Assembly: GCA_964481395.1 (NCBI GenBank)
Contig: CAYZYG010000006.1
Span: 22,366-86,365, forward strand
Length of the DNA: 64,000 nt
Direction of reading: 5' to 3'
Source: JBFMFH01 sp964481395
Lineage (GTDB): Bacteria > Acidobacteriota > Vicinamibacteria > Vicinamibacterales > JAKQTR01
This document shows positions 41,117 to 51,200 of the stretch, in pieces (positions within the stretch are counted from its first letter, which is position 1; every line of letters starts with the position of its first letter). The notes below the pieces were generated by a model, which made no database searches, had not been told where the DNA came from, and saw only the letters and a list, made by a program, of their open reading frames with translations. The position numbers were made by a program, and so were the translations under genes.

Positions 41117-42817
41117 GTGCACACCCCAGGCAGATTGACACTCGGATTGGCCGTCGGCCTGCTCGTCGCCCTGGCGCCGGCCGCCTTTGCCCAACAGGCG
41201 GTCGCGGGCACCGACAAGGCTCGCACCACGGAACTGATCCAGTACGCGCTGAAGACGTTCGAAGAGGGGCAGCAGGCTGCCGTCGGCGCCACACCGCAGC
41301 CGCCATCGGCGCCCCAGGAAGCCTGGATCATCCCGCAGCGCCCTGTCGTCCGGCTCACGGTCGAAGATGCCGCGGCGCGGGCGCTCGAGAACAACCTCGA
41401 ACTGTCGGTCGAGCGTCTGAACCCCCAGTTGCAGGACCTGGCGGTCGCGACGGTGAAAGCTGTCTACCGCCCGACACTGACGTCCACGCTCAGCACCAAC
41501 TCCAACAACCCGCTGCCGACGTCGCAGTTGAACGGCGGCACGAAGGTCACGAATCAGACCGGCACTCTCAATGCCGGCATCAGCCAGTCGCTGCCGTGGT
41601 TCGGTGGATCCCTCACCGCCGGGTGGAACAACTCGCGAACGGAGACGTCGAGTTCGTTCGCGACGCGTAACCCCCAGTACCAGTCGACCGTCCAGTTCAA
41701 CTACACGCAGCCGCTGCTGCGCAACTTCAAGATTGACACCACCCGCACGACGCTGCAGACGACGCTCATCACCCGCGAGATCACAGACATCACGCTTCGC
41801 ACCCGTGTGATTACCACGCTCGCCAACACGCGCAACGCGTACTGGGATTTGCTGCACGCGATCCGCGCGGTCGAGGCGGCGCGTCGCTCGCTGGAGCTGG
41901 CCGAGAAATTGGTCGAAGACAACAAGGTCAGGGTGGAAGTGGGCACGCTCGCGCCGATGGACATCGTTCAGGCCGAGGCCGAGGCCGCGACGCGGAGACA
42001 GACGCTCACCACGGCCATGGCGTCGAGGCTGACGGCTGAACTGACGCTGAAGCGCCTGATCGTCTCGAGCACCGCGGACCCACTGTGGGAGGCCGAGATC
42101 GATCCCGTCGACCAGGTGTCCGTGGAGGCCAGGCCCATCGACTTGCCCGCCGCCATCGCCCGCGCGCTCGAGCAGCGCACCGACCTGCTTCAGGCGCGGC
42201 GACAGCTCGACAGCAACGACCTCAACATCAGGTTCCTGCGCAACCAGCTGATGCCGAGCGTGGATCTGTCCGTCAACTACAGCCTCCGCGGTCTCGGCGG
42301 TCCTGAGTACGTCCGCGGCGGCCTCGGTGGCGGGATTATCGACGTGATTCCGGGCGGATATCTCGACGCCCTCAGGACCATCGGCACCTTCGACTATCCG
42401 ACCTGGACGGTTGGCCTGAATTTCAGCTATCCCCTGGGCCAGAGTTCGGCCGACGCCGCGTATGCCCGCTCGAAGGTGCAGCTGCAGCAGGCCAACGCGC
42501 AGCTGCGGGCGCTTGAGCTGCAGGTGGCCACGGAGGTCACCAACGCCGCGCTTACCGTGGAGAGCAGTCGACGGCGCCTCGAAGCCGCTCGTGCGTCACT
42601 CGCGCTGGCGGAGAAGCGACTGGAAGCCGAGCAGAGCAAGTTCGAAGTCGGGATGTCCACGAACTTCTTCGTGGTCCAGGCGCAGCGCGATCTGCTGGAT
42701 TCCCAGATCTCCGAACTCCGCGCGTCGCTCGATTACCGGCGCGCGCTTGTGGACTTCGAGCGGGTGCAGGAAACCTCCTCCAGCGGCGGCGGCGCGAGCG
42801 TGACGTCGGTCCGGTAG
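41117..42817 (+). CDS. TolC-family outer membrane efflux channel
   Basis: 566 residues with a signal peptide (TLGLAVGLLVALAPAAFA). The TolC fold of two repeats of long helices and beta segments is recognisable: RLTVEDAAARALENNLELSVERLNPQLQ starts the first, and LPAAIARALEQRTDLLQARRQLDSNDLNI starts the second. It forms the outer membrane exit for the RND pump, and likely for MacAB too. I chose the GTG at 41117, which follows GAGGGAGGA at 7-nt spacing; an ATG at 41099 overlaps that ribosome site. Confidence 0.88.
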   Translation: MHTPGRLTLGLAVGLLVALAPAAFAQQAVAGTDKARTTELIQYALKTFEEGQQAAVGATPQPPSAPQEAWIIPQRPVVRLTVEDAAARALENNLELSVERLNPQLQDLAVATVKAVYRPTLTSTLSTNSNNPLPTSQLNGGTKVTNQTGTLNAGISQSLPWFGGSLTAGWNNSRTETSSSFATRNPQYQSTVQFNYTQPLLRNFKIDTTRTTLQTTLITREITDITLRTRVITTLANTRNAYWDLLHAIRAVEAARRSLELAEKLVEDNKVRVEVGTLAPMDIVQAEAEAATRRQTLTTAMASRLTAELTLKRLIVSSTADPLWEAEIDPVDQVSVEARPIDLPAAIARALEQRTDLLQARRQLDSNDLNIRFLRNQLMPSVDLSVNYSLRGLGGPEYVRGGLGGGIIDVIPGGYLDALRTIGTFDYPTWTVGLNFSYPLGQSSADAAYARSKVQLQQANAQLRALELQVATEVTNAALTVESSRRRLEAARASLALAEKRLEAEQSKFEVGMSTNFFVVQAQRDLLDSQISELRASLDYRRALVDFERVQETSSSGGGASVTSVR

Positions 42818-42876
42818 CTGACCGGCATCGAAATTCACCGGTATCAAGGGTCGGGGACGACCAGGGACGTTTCGGT

Positions 42877-44142
42877 ATGCGAAAGTCAGTGTTGCTCATC
42901 GGGCTCGTGGTCCTCGCCGCGGGGATCGGCCTGACGCTGTATATGCGGAGCGGAGACGGGGGCGCCACCGCCGCCGGCATGGGCGGGGGTGGCGGACGGG
43001 GTGGTCCTGGCGGGGCCGGCGGATTCCGACCGACGATCACCGTCGACGTCACCAGCGTGAAGCGCGCATCCGTAGCCGATCGCGTGACGGTCGTTGGCAG
43101 CCTGATCGGGGCGGCGACCGTCGATGTCGTCCCGAAGGTCAGCGGGCGGCTTGAGACGGTGAACGTACGCCTCGGCGATCGCGTCGCCAAGGGACAGCTC
43201 CTCGCCAAGCTGGAGGATCGTGAAATCCAGGAGCAGGTTCGACAGGCGGAGGCGTCGTTCGAGGTGTCGAAGGCCAGTCTGCGCCAGCGCGAGGCCGACC
43301 TCAAGTTCGCGCAGACCGCCCTCGATCGCTCGCAGAACCTCGCGAAGCGGGACCTCGTCTCGCGTCAGACGCTCGACGACGCCCAGGCGCGGGTCGAGGC
43401 GGCCCAGGCGCAGGTCGAGCTGTCGCGGGCCCAGATCGGCCAGTCGCAGGCGCGCCTCGAGGAACTGCAGATCAACCTGGCGCACACCCGCGTGCTCTCC
43501 CCGGTCGACGGATATGTGGGGAGCCGACGTGTGGATCCGGGCGCGTTCGTCGGACCGAACTCTCCCGTGGTCTCCGTCGTCGACATCAGCTTCGTGCGGC
43601 TCGTGGCCAATCTCGTGGAGCGAGACCTCAAACGGGTCGGAACCGGAATGAGCGCCGAGGTTCAGGTCGACGCCTACCCCGGTGAAGTGTTCAACGGCCG
43701 GGTCGCCCGCATCGCGCCGGTCCTGGATCCTGCCACGCGCACGGCTCAGATGGAGGTCGAGATTCCGAATCCCTCCGCGCGGCTCAAGCCCGGCATGTAC
43801 GCCCGAGTACGTTTCACCGTGGCCGAAAGCCAGAACGCCTTGACGGTTCCGCGCAACGCCATCGTGGACCTCGAGGGCGAGCGGGGCGTGTACCTCGCGA
43901 CGGAACGGAAGGCGACGTGGGCGCCCATCAAGACCGGCATCCAGGAAGAGGACCTCGTGGAGGTGCTCTCCGGCGTGCACGAAGGCGATCGGATTGTGAC
44001 CCTCGGGTCCGCGTCCCTGCAGGACGGAGATCCCATCGAGATCGCCGGCGGACGAGGCGCCGGGCGTGGCGCGCCGGGTGGCGCTCCCGCGGCACCCGCT
44101 GGGGGCCGCCAAGGGGCGGCGAAGGGGCGCGGTGGCAGCTAG
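42877..44142 (+). CDS. RND efflux periplasmic adaptor (HlyD/MFP family)
   Basis: 421 residues. An N-terminal hydrophobic segment (LLIGLVVLAAGIGLTLYM) is followed by a Gly-rich linker (AAGMGGGGGRGGPGGAGG). The usual hairpin follows: a lipoyl half-motif (DVVPKVSGRLETVNVRLGDRVAKGQ), a coiled-coil of about 100 residues with QVRQAEASFEVSKASLRQR, then lipoyl, beta-barrel and membrane-proximal domains. The C-terminus is again Gly/Arg rich. It bridges the TolC channel and the RND pump encoded next to it. Confidence 0.9.
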   Translation: MRKSVLLIGLVVLAAGIGLTLYMRSGDGGATAAGMGGGGGRGGPGGAGGFRPTITVDVTSVKRASVADRVTVVGSLIGAATVDVVPKVSGRLETVNVRLGDRVAKGQLLAKLEDREIQEQVRQAEASFEVSKASLRQREADLKFAQTALDRSQNLAKRDLVSRQTLDDAQARVEAAQAQVELSRAQIGQSQARLEELQINLAHTRVLSPVDGYVGSRRVDPGAFVGPNSPVVSVVDISFVRLVANLVERDLKRVGTGMSAEVQVDAYPGEVFNGRVARIAPVLDPATRTAQMEVEIPNPSARLKPGMYARVRFTVAESQNALTVPRNAIVDLEGERGVYLATERKATWAPIKTGIQEEDLVEVLSGVHEGDRIVTLGSASLQDGDPIEIAGGRGAGRGAPGGAPAAPAGGRQGAAKGRGGS

Positions 44143-44197
44143 CGTCAGCCGAATGGGTCGGAGAGTGTAACGCACCGTACGAAAAGAGACGTCCCCT

Positions 44198-47100
44198 ATG
44201 AGCTTGCAGCGCATCGCCATCCATCGTCCCGTGACGATGTTCATGATTTGCGGCGTGATCGTTCTGCTCGGCGCGATTTCGCTGACCCGGCTGCCGGTCG
44301 ATCTGATGCCGGACGTCGAATACCCCAGCCTGTCGATCCGCGTCAGCTATCCCGGCGTGGGCCCGGTCGAAATGGAGGAACTGGTCACGCGCCCGCTCGA
44401 ACAGGCGGTCGCGGCCGTGGCCGGACTCGACCAGATTAATGCGACGTCCTCGGAAGGCAGTTCCACCGTCCGTCTGAGCTTCGTCTGGGGCACGGATCTC
44501 AACGAAGCCGTTGACGACGTTCGGACACGGGTCGATCGGGTTCGGGGCCGGTTGCCCGAGGACGCCGACCCGCCGACCATCTTCAAGTTCGACGCCACGT
44601 CGTTCCCCATCCTCGGGATCGGCGTTGAAGGCAACATGGACCGGGTGACGCTGCGCGAGATGGCGCAGAACATCCTGTCGCCCAGGCTCGAGCGCGTGCC
44701 GGGCGTTGCGGCCGTCAGCGTCGAGGGCGGGCTGCGCCGCCAGATTCGCGTCGAGCTGTCAAAGGAGAAGATCGCCGCCCTCGACCTCTCGGTCGACCGC
44801 GTCGTCAGCCTGCTGCGGGCCGAAAACCAGAACACCCCGCTCGGCGAGATCGACGAAGGGGACACGACCTACCTGCTGCGGTCCCAGGGACAGTTCGAGT
44901 CGCTCGATCAGATCCGGGACCTGGTGGTCCAGACCAAAGGGGGCGTCCCTGTCTATCTGCGCGACATCGCCGACGTGCGCGATGGCACGGAAGACCTGCG
45001 GTCCTTCACGCGCATCAACGGCCAGCCGGCCGTCCGCATGCGCGTGACGAAGCAGTCGGGCAAGAACACCGTGCAGATCGCCCAGGGCGTCAAGGCCGAG
45101 ATCGAGCGAATCAACCGCGAAGTCTCGAACGTGAAGCTCGCGGTCCTGGACGACAGCTCGAAGTTCATCGAACAGTCCATCGCGAGCGTGCAGGAGGCGG
45201 CGCTGCTGGGCGCCCTGCTCGTGGTCGCCGTGATCTTCGTGTTCCTCCGGAACCTGCGCTCCACCCTGATCATCTGCGCCTCGATTCCGATATCGGTGAT
45301 CGGCACGTTCGCGCTGTTGTACTTCGCGGGCTACACGCTGAACACGATGACCTTCGGCGGGCTGGCGCTCGGCATCGGCATGATCGTCGACGCGTCCATC
45401 GTCGTGCTCGAAAACACGTTCCGGCACATGGAGATGGGCAAGGACCGGGTGCAGGCGTCGCTCGACGGCAGCGAGGAAGTCGGCCCTGCGATTCTGGCCT
45501 CCAGCCTGACGCACATGGGCGTGTTCGTTCCGCTGCTGTTCCTGAGCGGCGTGTCGAGCATCATGTTCAAGCAGCTGGCCGTCGTCGTGATCTTCTCGCT
45601 GGCCATGTCGCTGTTCGTCGCCGTCACGCTGGTGCCGGTGCTCTGCTCGATGCTGCTCGTCCTGCCCAAGCCGGCTCAGGAGCGCCGCGGTCTCCTCGGG
45701 AGGCTGTTCACCTGGAGCGAGCACGCGTTCAACCGGGTCGATGAGTCGTACCGCGGCGTCCTGCACAAGGCGCTCGAACACCGCCCGACCGTGCTCGCCG
45801 CCGGGGCCGGCCTGTTCGTGCTGGCGCTGGCCCTCCTCCCCTACGTCGGCTACGAGCTCATGCCGCAGACCGACGAGGGCGAGGTGAATGTGGACATCGA
45901 ACTGCCCGTCGGGACCCGCATCGAGCGCACCGAGGCCGCACTGAACCGCGTCGAGGAGATCATCAGGCAGACCGTCCCGGAAGCGACGATGCTCATCAGC
46001 AACGGCGGCGGCGGCGGGTTCATGGGAGGGTCGACGCACCGCGGATCGGTGAACGTGCGGCTCGTCGACAAACGGGCGCGTACCCGCTCGAGCGAGGACA
46101 TTGCGCAGGACCTCAGGCGGAGACTGATCGGCCTGCCTGGCGTCGTGGCCCGCACACGGGCGTCCGGCGGCAACAACATGATGAACCGGATGTTCCGGGG
46201 CGGGGGCGGGGAGGGACGGCTGGCCCTCGAGATTCGCGGCCACGACCTGAACGACGCGCGCGTGCTGGCCCAGCGGGCGAAGGCGCTGATGGACCAGACG
46301 CCCGGCATCGCCGACAGCCGCATCAACCGGGAGGAGGGACGCCCGGAGCTCGCCATTCGCGTCGATCGGCCCAAGGCAGCCCTGCTCGGTCTCCGCCAGA
46401 GCGAGGTCGCGTCGACGCTGCGGACCAACGTCGCGGGCACGACGGCCGCCCAGTTCCGTGAGCGTGGGTACGAGTACCCGATCGTCGTACGCCTGCGGGA
46501 AGAGGACCGCGAGCGGGTCGACGACGTGGACAGCATTCTGTTGAGCACCGCCCAGGGGCAGATCCTGCAGGCGAAGAACCTGCTGAACGTGGACCCGCAG
46601 AAGGGGCCCGTCCAAATCGAACGGAAGAACCAGGAGCGGATCACGCGGGTCAACGCGGAGATCGAGATCCCGCTCAGCGACGCGGTGAAGGCGGTGGAAG
46701 CGCGGATTCCCTCACTCGGCGCGCCTCGCGACTTCCAGGTCGGCTTCGGCGCAGAGGTTGAAGAACAGGCCCGCTCCTTCCGTGAACTGCAGATGACGCT
46801 GCTGCTGGCGCTGTTCCTCACCTACGCGGTCATGGCCGCGCAGTACGAATCGCTGAAGGACCCGTTCATCATCATGTTCTCGGTGCCGCTGGCGGCGATC
46901 GGCGTGACGGGCGGTCTGCTCATCACCAACACGACCTTCAGCCTGCAGGCCTACATCGGCGTCATCATGCTGGCGGGTATCGTGGTCAGCAACGCCATCC
47001 TGCTCGTGGACTACACCAACATCCTCCGGCGGCGCGACGGATTCCCGTTGCGGGCGGCGGTTGAACAGGCCGGGCGCACGCGGCTTCGGCCGATTCTGAT

Positions 47101-47326
47101 GACGTCACTGACGACGATCCTCGGTCTCGTGCCGATGTCGCTCGCCATTGGTGAGGGGTCGGAGTTGCAGGCCCCGCTGGCGCGCGTGGTCATCGGAGGG
47201 CTGTTGACTTCCATGCTGGTCACGCTGGTGTTCGTGCCGGCGGTGTACACGATCTTCGAAGAAGGCTGGAGGGGGATCCTGCGCGGGATGAAGCACGCGC
47301 CGGCTCACACGACGACCGACGTCTAG
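44198..47326 (+). CDS. RND efflux pump, HAE-1 / AcrB-like family
   Basis: 1,042 residues with the 12-helix, two-periplasmic-loop layout. It starts SLQRIAIHRPVTMFMICGVIVLLG. The proton-relay region in TM4 reads GLALGIGMIVDASIVVLEN, with the essential Asp, and TM10-11 carries IMLAGIVVSNAILLVDYTN. A glycine-rich stretch (GGGGGFMGGSTHRGS) lies in the second periplasmic loop. HAE-1 pumps export hydrophobic drugs, solvents or dyes. With the preceding adaptor and TolC it makes a complete tripartite pump. Confidence 0.92.
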   Translation: MSLQRIAIHRPVTMFMICGVIVLLGAISLTRLPVDLMPDVEYPSLSIRVSYPGVGPVEMEELVTRPLEQAVAAVAGLDQINATSSEGSSTVRLSFVWGTDLNEAVDDVRTRVDRVRGRLPEDADPPTIFKFDATSFPILGIGVEGNMDRVTLREMAQNILSPRLERVPGVAAVSVEGGLRRQIRVELSKEKIAALDLSVDRVVSLLRAENQNTPLGEIDEGDTTYLLRSQGQFESLDQIRDLVVQTKGGVPVYLRDIADVRDGTEDLRSFTRINGQPAVRMRVTKQSGKNTVQIAQGVKAEIERINREVSNVKLAVLDDSSKFIEQSIASVQEAALLGALLVVAVIFVFLRNLRSTLIICASIPISVIGTFALLYFAGYTLNTMTFGGLALGIGMIVDASIVVLENTFRHMEMGKDRVQASLDGSEEVGPAILASSLTHMGVFVPLLFLSGVSSIMFKQLAVVVIFSLAMSLFVAVTLVPVLCSMLLVLPKPAQERRGLLGRLFTWSEHAFNRVDESYRGVLHKALEHRPTVLAAGAGLFVLALALLPYVGYELMPQTDEGEVNVDIELPVGTRIERTEAALNRVEEIIRQTVPEATMLISNGGGGGFMGGSTHRGSVNVRLVDKRARTRSSEDIAQDLRRRLIGLPGVVARTRASGGNNMMNRMFRGGGGEGRLALEIRGHDLNDARVLAQRAKALMDQTPGIADSRINREEGRPELAIRVDRPKAALLGLRQSEVASTLRTNVAGTTAAQFRERGYEYPIVVRLREEDRERVDDVDSILLSTAQGQILQAKNLLNVDPQKGPVQIERKNQERITRVNAEIEIPLSDAVKAVEARIPSLGAPRDFQVGFGAEVEEQARSFRELQMTLLLALFLTYAVMAAQYESLKDPFIIMFSVPLAAIGVTGGLLITNTTFSLQAYIGVIMLAGIVVSNAILLVDYTNILRRRDGFPLRAAVEQAGRTRLRPILMTSLTTILGLVPMSLAIGEGSELQAPLARVVIGGLLTSMLVTLVFVPAVYTIFEEGWRGILRGMKHAPAHTTTDV

Positions 47327-47343
47327 ACTCCCGGGAGAGGCAG

Positions 47344-47369
47344 GCACGCCGTCATCGGGACCGGCGTGC
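47344..47369. repeat. Inverted repeat between the RND pump and MacA
   Basis: GCACGCCG and CGGCGTGC form a perfect 8-bp stem with a 10-nt loop. There is no T-run; it may be an operator or an mRNA stability hairpin. Confidence 0.5.
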
Positions 47370-47385
47370 GGGGTGTGAAACGACC

Positions 47386-49173
47386 ATGAAGAAACTCATC
47401 ATTGCGCTCATCGTGCTTGCGGTGATTGGCGGGTCCGCGTGGGCCTACTTCAAGTACACCGGTACCGAAGAAGAAGTGAAGATCTCGACCATGCCGGTGA
47501 CGCGCGGCGACATCATCGAGAGCGTCGGCCCGAGCGGGACCCTCCAGGCCGTCACACAGGTCATGGTCGGCACCCAGGTCTCGGGCATCGTCTCGGAGCT
47601 GTACGCCGACTTCAACTCGATCGTGCAGAAAGGCCAGGTGATCGCGCGCATCGACCCGTCGGTGATTCAGGCCCAGATCGAGCAGTCAAAGGCCAGCCTG
47701 GTCCGCTCCCAGGCCGATCTCGAACGGCAGCGCGTCGCCACTGAGGACGCCCGCGTCAAACTGCGGCGAACCGAGAGTCTCGCCAAGCGGAACCTGGTTT
47801 CGGCCCAGGAACTCGAAGCGGCCCAGGTGGCCGTCCGCAGCGCCGAGGCGTCGCTCAAGTCCTCGGAAGCCGCCCTGACGCAGGCCCAGGCGAACCTCGC
47901 CCAGCAGGAAGTCAACCTGCAGCACACCGTGATCGAGGCGCCGATCACCGGCATCGTCATCTCGCGGAGCGTCGATCCCGGTCAGACGGTCGCGGCCAGC
48001 ATGAACGCGCCGACGCTGTTCATCATCGCCGAGGACCTCAGGAAGATGCGCCTGAACGCCAACGTCGACGAATCGGATGTCGGGCGGATCCGGCCCGGCC
48101 AGCACGTCCGGTTCCGGGTCGATGCCTATCCGACCGAAGAGTTCGTCGGGACGGTCGAACAGGTGCGGCTCGAGCCCGTCACCGTCCAGAACGTCGTCAC
48201 CTACGCGACGGTCATCGACGTGCCGAACCCCGACCTCAAGCTGAAGCCCGGCATGACCGCCACCGTCACCATCGAGATCGCCAAACGGGAGAACGTGCTG
48301 CGCGTGCCGAACGCCGCCCTGCGGTTCCGTCCGACCGCAGACACCTTCACCGCGCTCAAGCAGCCCGTCCCGCCCGAACTCCAGCGGACCGCGGGCGGCG
48401 GCGACGGGCGCGGCGGATTCGGCGGCCGCGGCGAGGCGCCTGCCGGCGCCGCCCCGCCGGCCCAGCCGGGCGGTTCCACGGCCGCCCCGAAGGCCGCTGG
48501 ACCCGCGCAGCCCTCCGCCCCCTCGAACTCCCCGCAGGCCGCTCCCCAGTCACGCGACGCCCGCGGGGCGACGCCGACCGAGCCCGGAGCCGGCAGCGAG
48601 GGCCGCAGCATGCGTAGCGGCGAAGGTGGCGCGGGTGGAGGCCGCGGAGGGTTCGGTGGAGGTCAGGGGCTCAGCGAGGAAGAGCGCCGGCAGCGGATGG
48701 AGGAGCGCCTCAAGAACATGACCCCGGAGGAACGAGCCCAGTGGGAAGAGCGGATGCGCGGGCGCGGCGGTGACCCCTCCGCGTTTGGCGGCGGTCGAGG
48801 CGGCCGGAGCGGCGCCCAGGGGACCCCGGCGGCACCGCGCCAGGCCACGCCTCCGGCTCCGGCGGGCGGCTTCACCACGATCGACCAGCTGTTCGGCCCC
48901 CTGCCGACGACCGAGTCGCGCGGCCGCGTTTGGCTGCACGTGAACGGGCAGAACAAGCCGGGCCAGATCAGGGCCGTCCCACTCAGGCTCGGCATCACCG
49001 ACGGCACGTTCACCGAACTCATCAGCGGTGAACTCCAGGCCGGGCAGGAGTTGGTGACCTCCGTGGCCCTGCCGGCACAGAGCAACGGGAATTCGGGCGC
49101 CGCACGGTCACCCCTCATGCCTGGCGGCCGCGGGCCCGGTGGCATGCCCGGCGGCGGCGGACGAGGGCGGTAG
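47386..49173 (+). CDS. MacA-like periplasmic adaptor with large low-complexity insert
   Basis: 595 residues. The N-terminal anchor (LIIALIVLAVIGGSAWAYF), lipoyl, coiled-coil and barrel domains are standard for MacA to about residue 315. A segment of about 170 residues then follows, rich in Gly, Pro, Arg and Ala, with a charged helix (LSEEERRQRMEERLKNMTPE, then ERAQWEERM). The membrane-proximal domain resumes at FTTIDQLFGPLPTTESRGRVWL. Family members are normally about 370-420 residues, so the insert is unusual. It connects the MacB-like permease, two genes on, to an outer membrane channel. Confidence 0.85.
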   Translation: MKKLIIALIVLAVIGGSAWAYFKYTGTEEEVKISTMPVTRGDIIESVGPSGTLQAVTQVMVGTQVSGIVSELYADFNSIVQKGQVIARIDPSVIQAQIEQSKASLVRSQADLERQRVATEDARVKLRRTESLAKRNLVSAQELEAAQVAVRSAEASLKSSEAALTQAQANLAQQEVNLQHTVIEAPITGIVISRSVDPGQTVAASMNAPTLFIIAEDLRKMRLNANVDESDVGRIRPGQHVRFRVDAYPTEEFVGTVEQVRLEPVTVQNVVTYATVIDVPNPDLKLKPGMTATVTIEIAKRENVLRVPNAALRFRPTADTFTALKQPVPPELQRTAGGGDGRGGFGGRGEAPAGAAPPAQPGGSTAAPKAAGPAQPSAPSNSPQAAPQSRDARGATPTEPGAGSEGRSMRSGEGGAGGGRGGFGGGQGLSEEERRQRMEERLKNMTPEERAQWEERMRGRGGDPSAFGGGRGGRSGAQGTPAAPRQATPPAPAGGFTTIDQLFGPLPTTESRGRVWLHVNGQNKPGQIRAVPLRLGITDGTFTELISGELQAGQELVTSVALPAQSNGNSGAARSPLMPGGRGPGGMPGGGGRGR

Positions 49174-49177
49174 AGCC

Positions 49178-49963
49178 ATGGCCGTCATCTCCGTGCGTAA
49201 CCTGAAGAAGACCTACGTCCTGGGGGACATTCAGGTCCACGCCCTGCGCGGCGTGAACGTCGAAGTCGAGGCCGGCGAGTTCGTCACCGTGACGGGCCCG
49301 TCCGGCTCCGGCAAGTCGACCTTCATGCACATCATGGGCTGCCTGGACCGACCCACCTCCGGACAGTACTACCTCGACGGCCAGGACGTCTCGAAGATGT
49401 CCGGCGACGAACTGGCCAAGGTCCGGAACCTGCGGATCGGGTTCGTCTTCCAGGGGTTCAACCTGCTCTCGCGCACGAGCGCCCTCGACAACGTCGAGCT
49501 GCCGCTGCTCTACAACCACGACGGCATCAAGCTGAAGGAACGCCACGCGCGCGCGCGCGAGGCGCTCGACATGGTGGGCCTGCTCGAACGCGCACACCAT
49601 CACCCCAACCAGCTGTCCGGTGGGCAGCAGCAGCGCGTCGCCATCGCCCGCGCCCTCATTAACCGCCCCTCGATCCTCCTGGCTGACGAGCCGACGGGCA
49701 ACCTCGACACGCGGACCAGCGTGGAGGTCATGGAGGTGTTCCAGCGGCTGAACATGGAGCGCGGCATCACCGTCCTCCTCATCACGCACGAGCACGACAT
49801 CGCCGAGTACGGCACTCGGATGATCGCGTTCCGGGACGGCGTCATCGTCTCGGACACCCCGATCAGCAAACGCCGCATCGCCAGTGAGGAAATCAAGCTG
49901 CTGCCCCCCGTCGGGGTAGTCACGATCAACAACGGCACCACGACCGGGAGCGCGGCATCATGA
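49178..49963 (+). CDS. ABC transporter ATPase (MacB/LolD type)
   Basis: 261 residues. Walker A GPSGSGKST (about 41-49), signature LSGGQQQRVAIARAL, Walker B ILLADEPTGNLDT and the switch His in LLITHEHDIAEYG. The C-terminal extension (ISKRRIASEEIKLLPPVG) is typical of MacB-type ATPases not fused to the permease. The ATG at 49178 lies 4 bp after the MacA stop, and its stop overlaps the permease start (ATGA, 49960-49963), so MacA, ATPase and permease are one operon. Confidence 0.92.
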   Translation: MAVISVRNLKKTYVLGDIQVHALRGVNVEVEAGEFVTVTGPSGSGKSTFMHIMGCLDRPTSGQYYLDGQDVSKMSGDELAKVRNLRIGFVFQGFNLLSRTSALDNVELPLLYNHDGIKLKERHARAREALDMVGLLERAHHHPNQLSGGQQQRVAIARALINRPSILLADEPTGNLDTRTSVEVMEVFQRLNMERGITVLLITHEHDIAEYGTRMIAFRDGVIVSDTPISKRRIASEEIKLLPPVGVVTINNGTTTGSAAS

Positions 49964-51180
49964 GCATCCTCATGACCATCCGAATTGCCTTCAAGGCGCT
50001 CAACCGCAACAAGATGCGTACCGCCCTGACCATGCTCGGCATGATCATCGGCGTGTCCGCCGTCATTGCGATGATCTCGCTGGGCCGCGGGGCGACCGAA
50101 TCGATCGAAACCCAGATCAAGGCCGCGGGAACGAATCTCATCTACGTTTCGGCCGGCAACTTCATGCAGGGGGGCGTGCGCATGGGCTCGGGCGCGTCCG
50201 CCCGTTTGACCGTCGAGGACGCCAACGCACTCCGGGACATCCCCGGCGTGCAGTACCTGTCGATCACCGTCAGCACCCGCGCCCAGATCATCGCGGGCAA
50301 CCAGAACTGGCAGAGCCGCATCCAGGGGGTCGAACCCGACCTCCCGTTCATCCGCGTGTGGGCCGTCGAGAAGGGGCAGTTCTTCAGCCAGCAGGACGTC
50401 GCCACGGCGGCCAAGGTTGCCGTGTTCGGCGCCACCGTGGCCGAGCAGCTCTTCGGCGAGGACGTGGACCCCGTCGGCCAGATCGTCCGGGTCAAGAACC
50501 AGCCCTTCAAGGTCGTGGGCGTGATGGGACGCAAGGGCCAGTCCTCCGGCGGGTTCGAGGATCAGGACGACAGCGTGATGATCCCCTACACGACGGCCCA
50601 GAAGAAGCTCATGGGCCAGCAGCACATCAACCAGGTGATGGTCTCGGCCGCGTCCGCCGGACAGGTGGCTGCGGTCGCCGAGCGCATCACCGAGGTGATG
50701 CGCCAGCGCCACCAGATCTTCCCGGGCGACTCCGACGACTTCACGGTGCGCACGATGGAGGAAATGGCCGCGATGCGCACGGAAACGATCAAGACCATGA
50801 GCGCGCTGCTCGCGGGCATCGCAGCCGTGTCGCTCCTCGTCGGCGGCATCGGCATCATGAACATCATGCTGGTGTCGGTCACCGAGCGGACCCGGGAAAT
50901 CGGCCTGCGCCTGGCGATCGGCGCCCGCTCCCGGGACGTGCTGCTGCAGTTCCTCGTGGAGGCCGTGGTCCTCAGCCTGTTCGGCGGGGTCATCGGCATT
51001 GCAATCGGGTTCGGCATCTCGCAGGTGATCACCATGACCCTCGCATGGCCGACCCAGATGTCGACCGATGCCGTCGCGCTGGCCTTCGGCTTCGCGGCGT
51101 TCATCGGCATCTTCTTCGGGTTCTACCCGGCCACGAAGGCCGCCCAACTGGACCCGATCGACGCGCTACGGTTCGAGTAG
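49960..51180 (+). CDS. MacB-like ABC permease (FtsX fold)
   Basis: 406 residues. One N-terminal helix (ALTMLGMIIGVSAVIAMISLG) is followed by a large periplasmic MacB_PCD domain (about 45-270). Three C-terminal helices of the FtsX domain follow (GGIGIMNIMLVSVTERTREIG is the conserved block). It works with the separate ATPase encoded just upstream; with MacA and TolC this gives a MacAB-type pump that moves substrates from the periplasm to the outside by mechanotransmission. Its cargo is unknown. Confidence 0.92.
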   Translation: MSILMTIRIAFKALNRNKMRTALTMLGMIIGVSAVIAMISLGRGATESIETQIKAAGTNLIYVSAGNFMQGGVRMGSGASARLTVEDANALRDIPGVQYLSITVSTRAQIIAGNQNWQSRIQGVEPDLPFIRVWAVEKGQFFSQQDVATAAKVAVFGATVAEQLFGEDVDPVGQIVRVKNQPFKVVGVMGRKGQSSGGFEDQDDSVMIPYTTAQKKLMGQQHINQVMVSAASAGQVAAVAERITEVMRQRHQIFPGDSDDFTVRTMEEMAAMRTETIKTMSALLAGIAAVSLLVGGIGIMNIMLVSVTERTREIGLRLAIGARSRDVLLQFLVEAVVLSLFGGVIGIAIGFGISQVITMTLAWPTQMSTDAVALAFGFAAFIGIFFGFYPATKAAQLDPIDALRFE

Positions 51181-51200
51181 CTCACCAAGGAGTGGAGACG

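Noticed and set aside
44759..46615. Leftward frame of 618 codons opposite the RND pump
   Set aside because: Shadow with His/Asp/Arg-rich translation.
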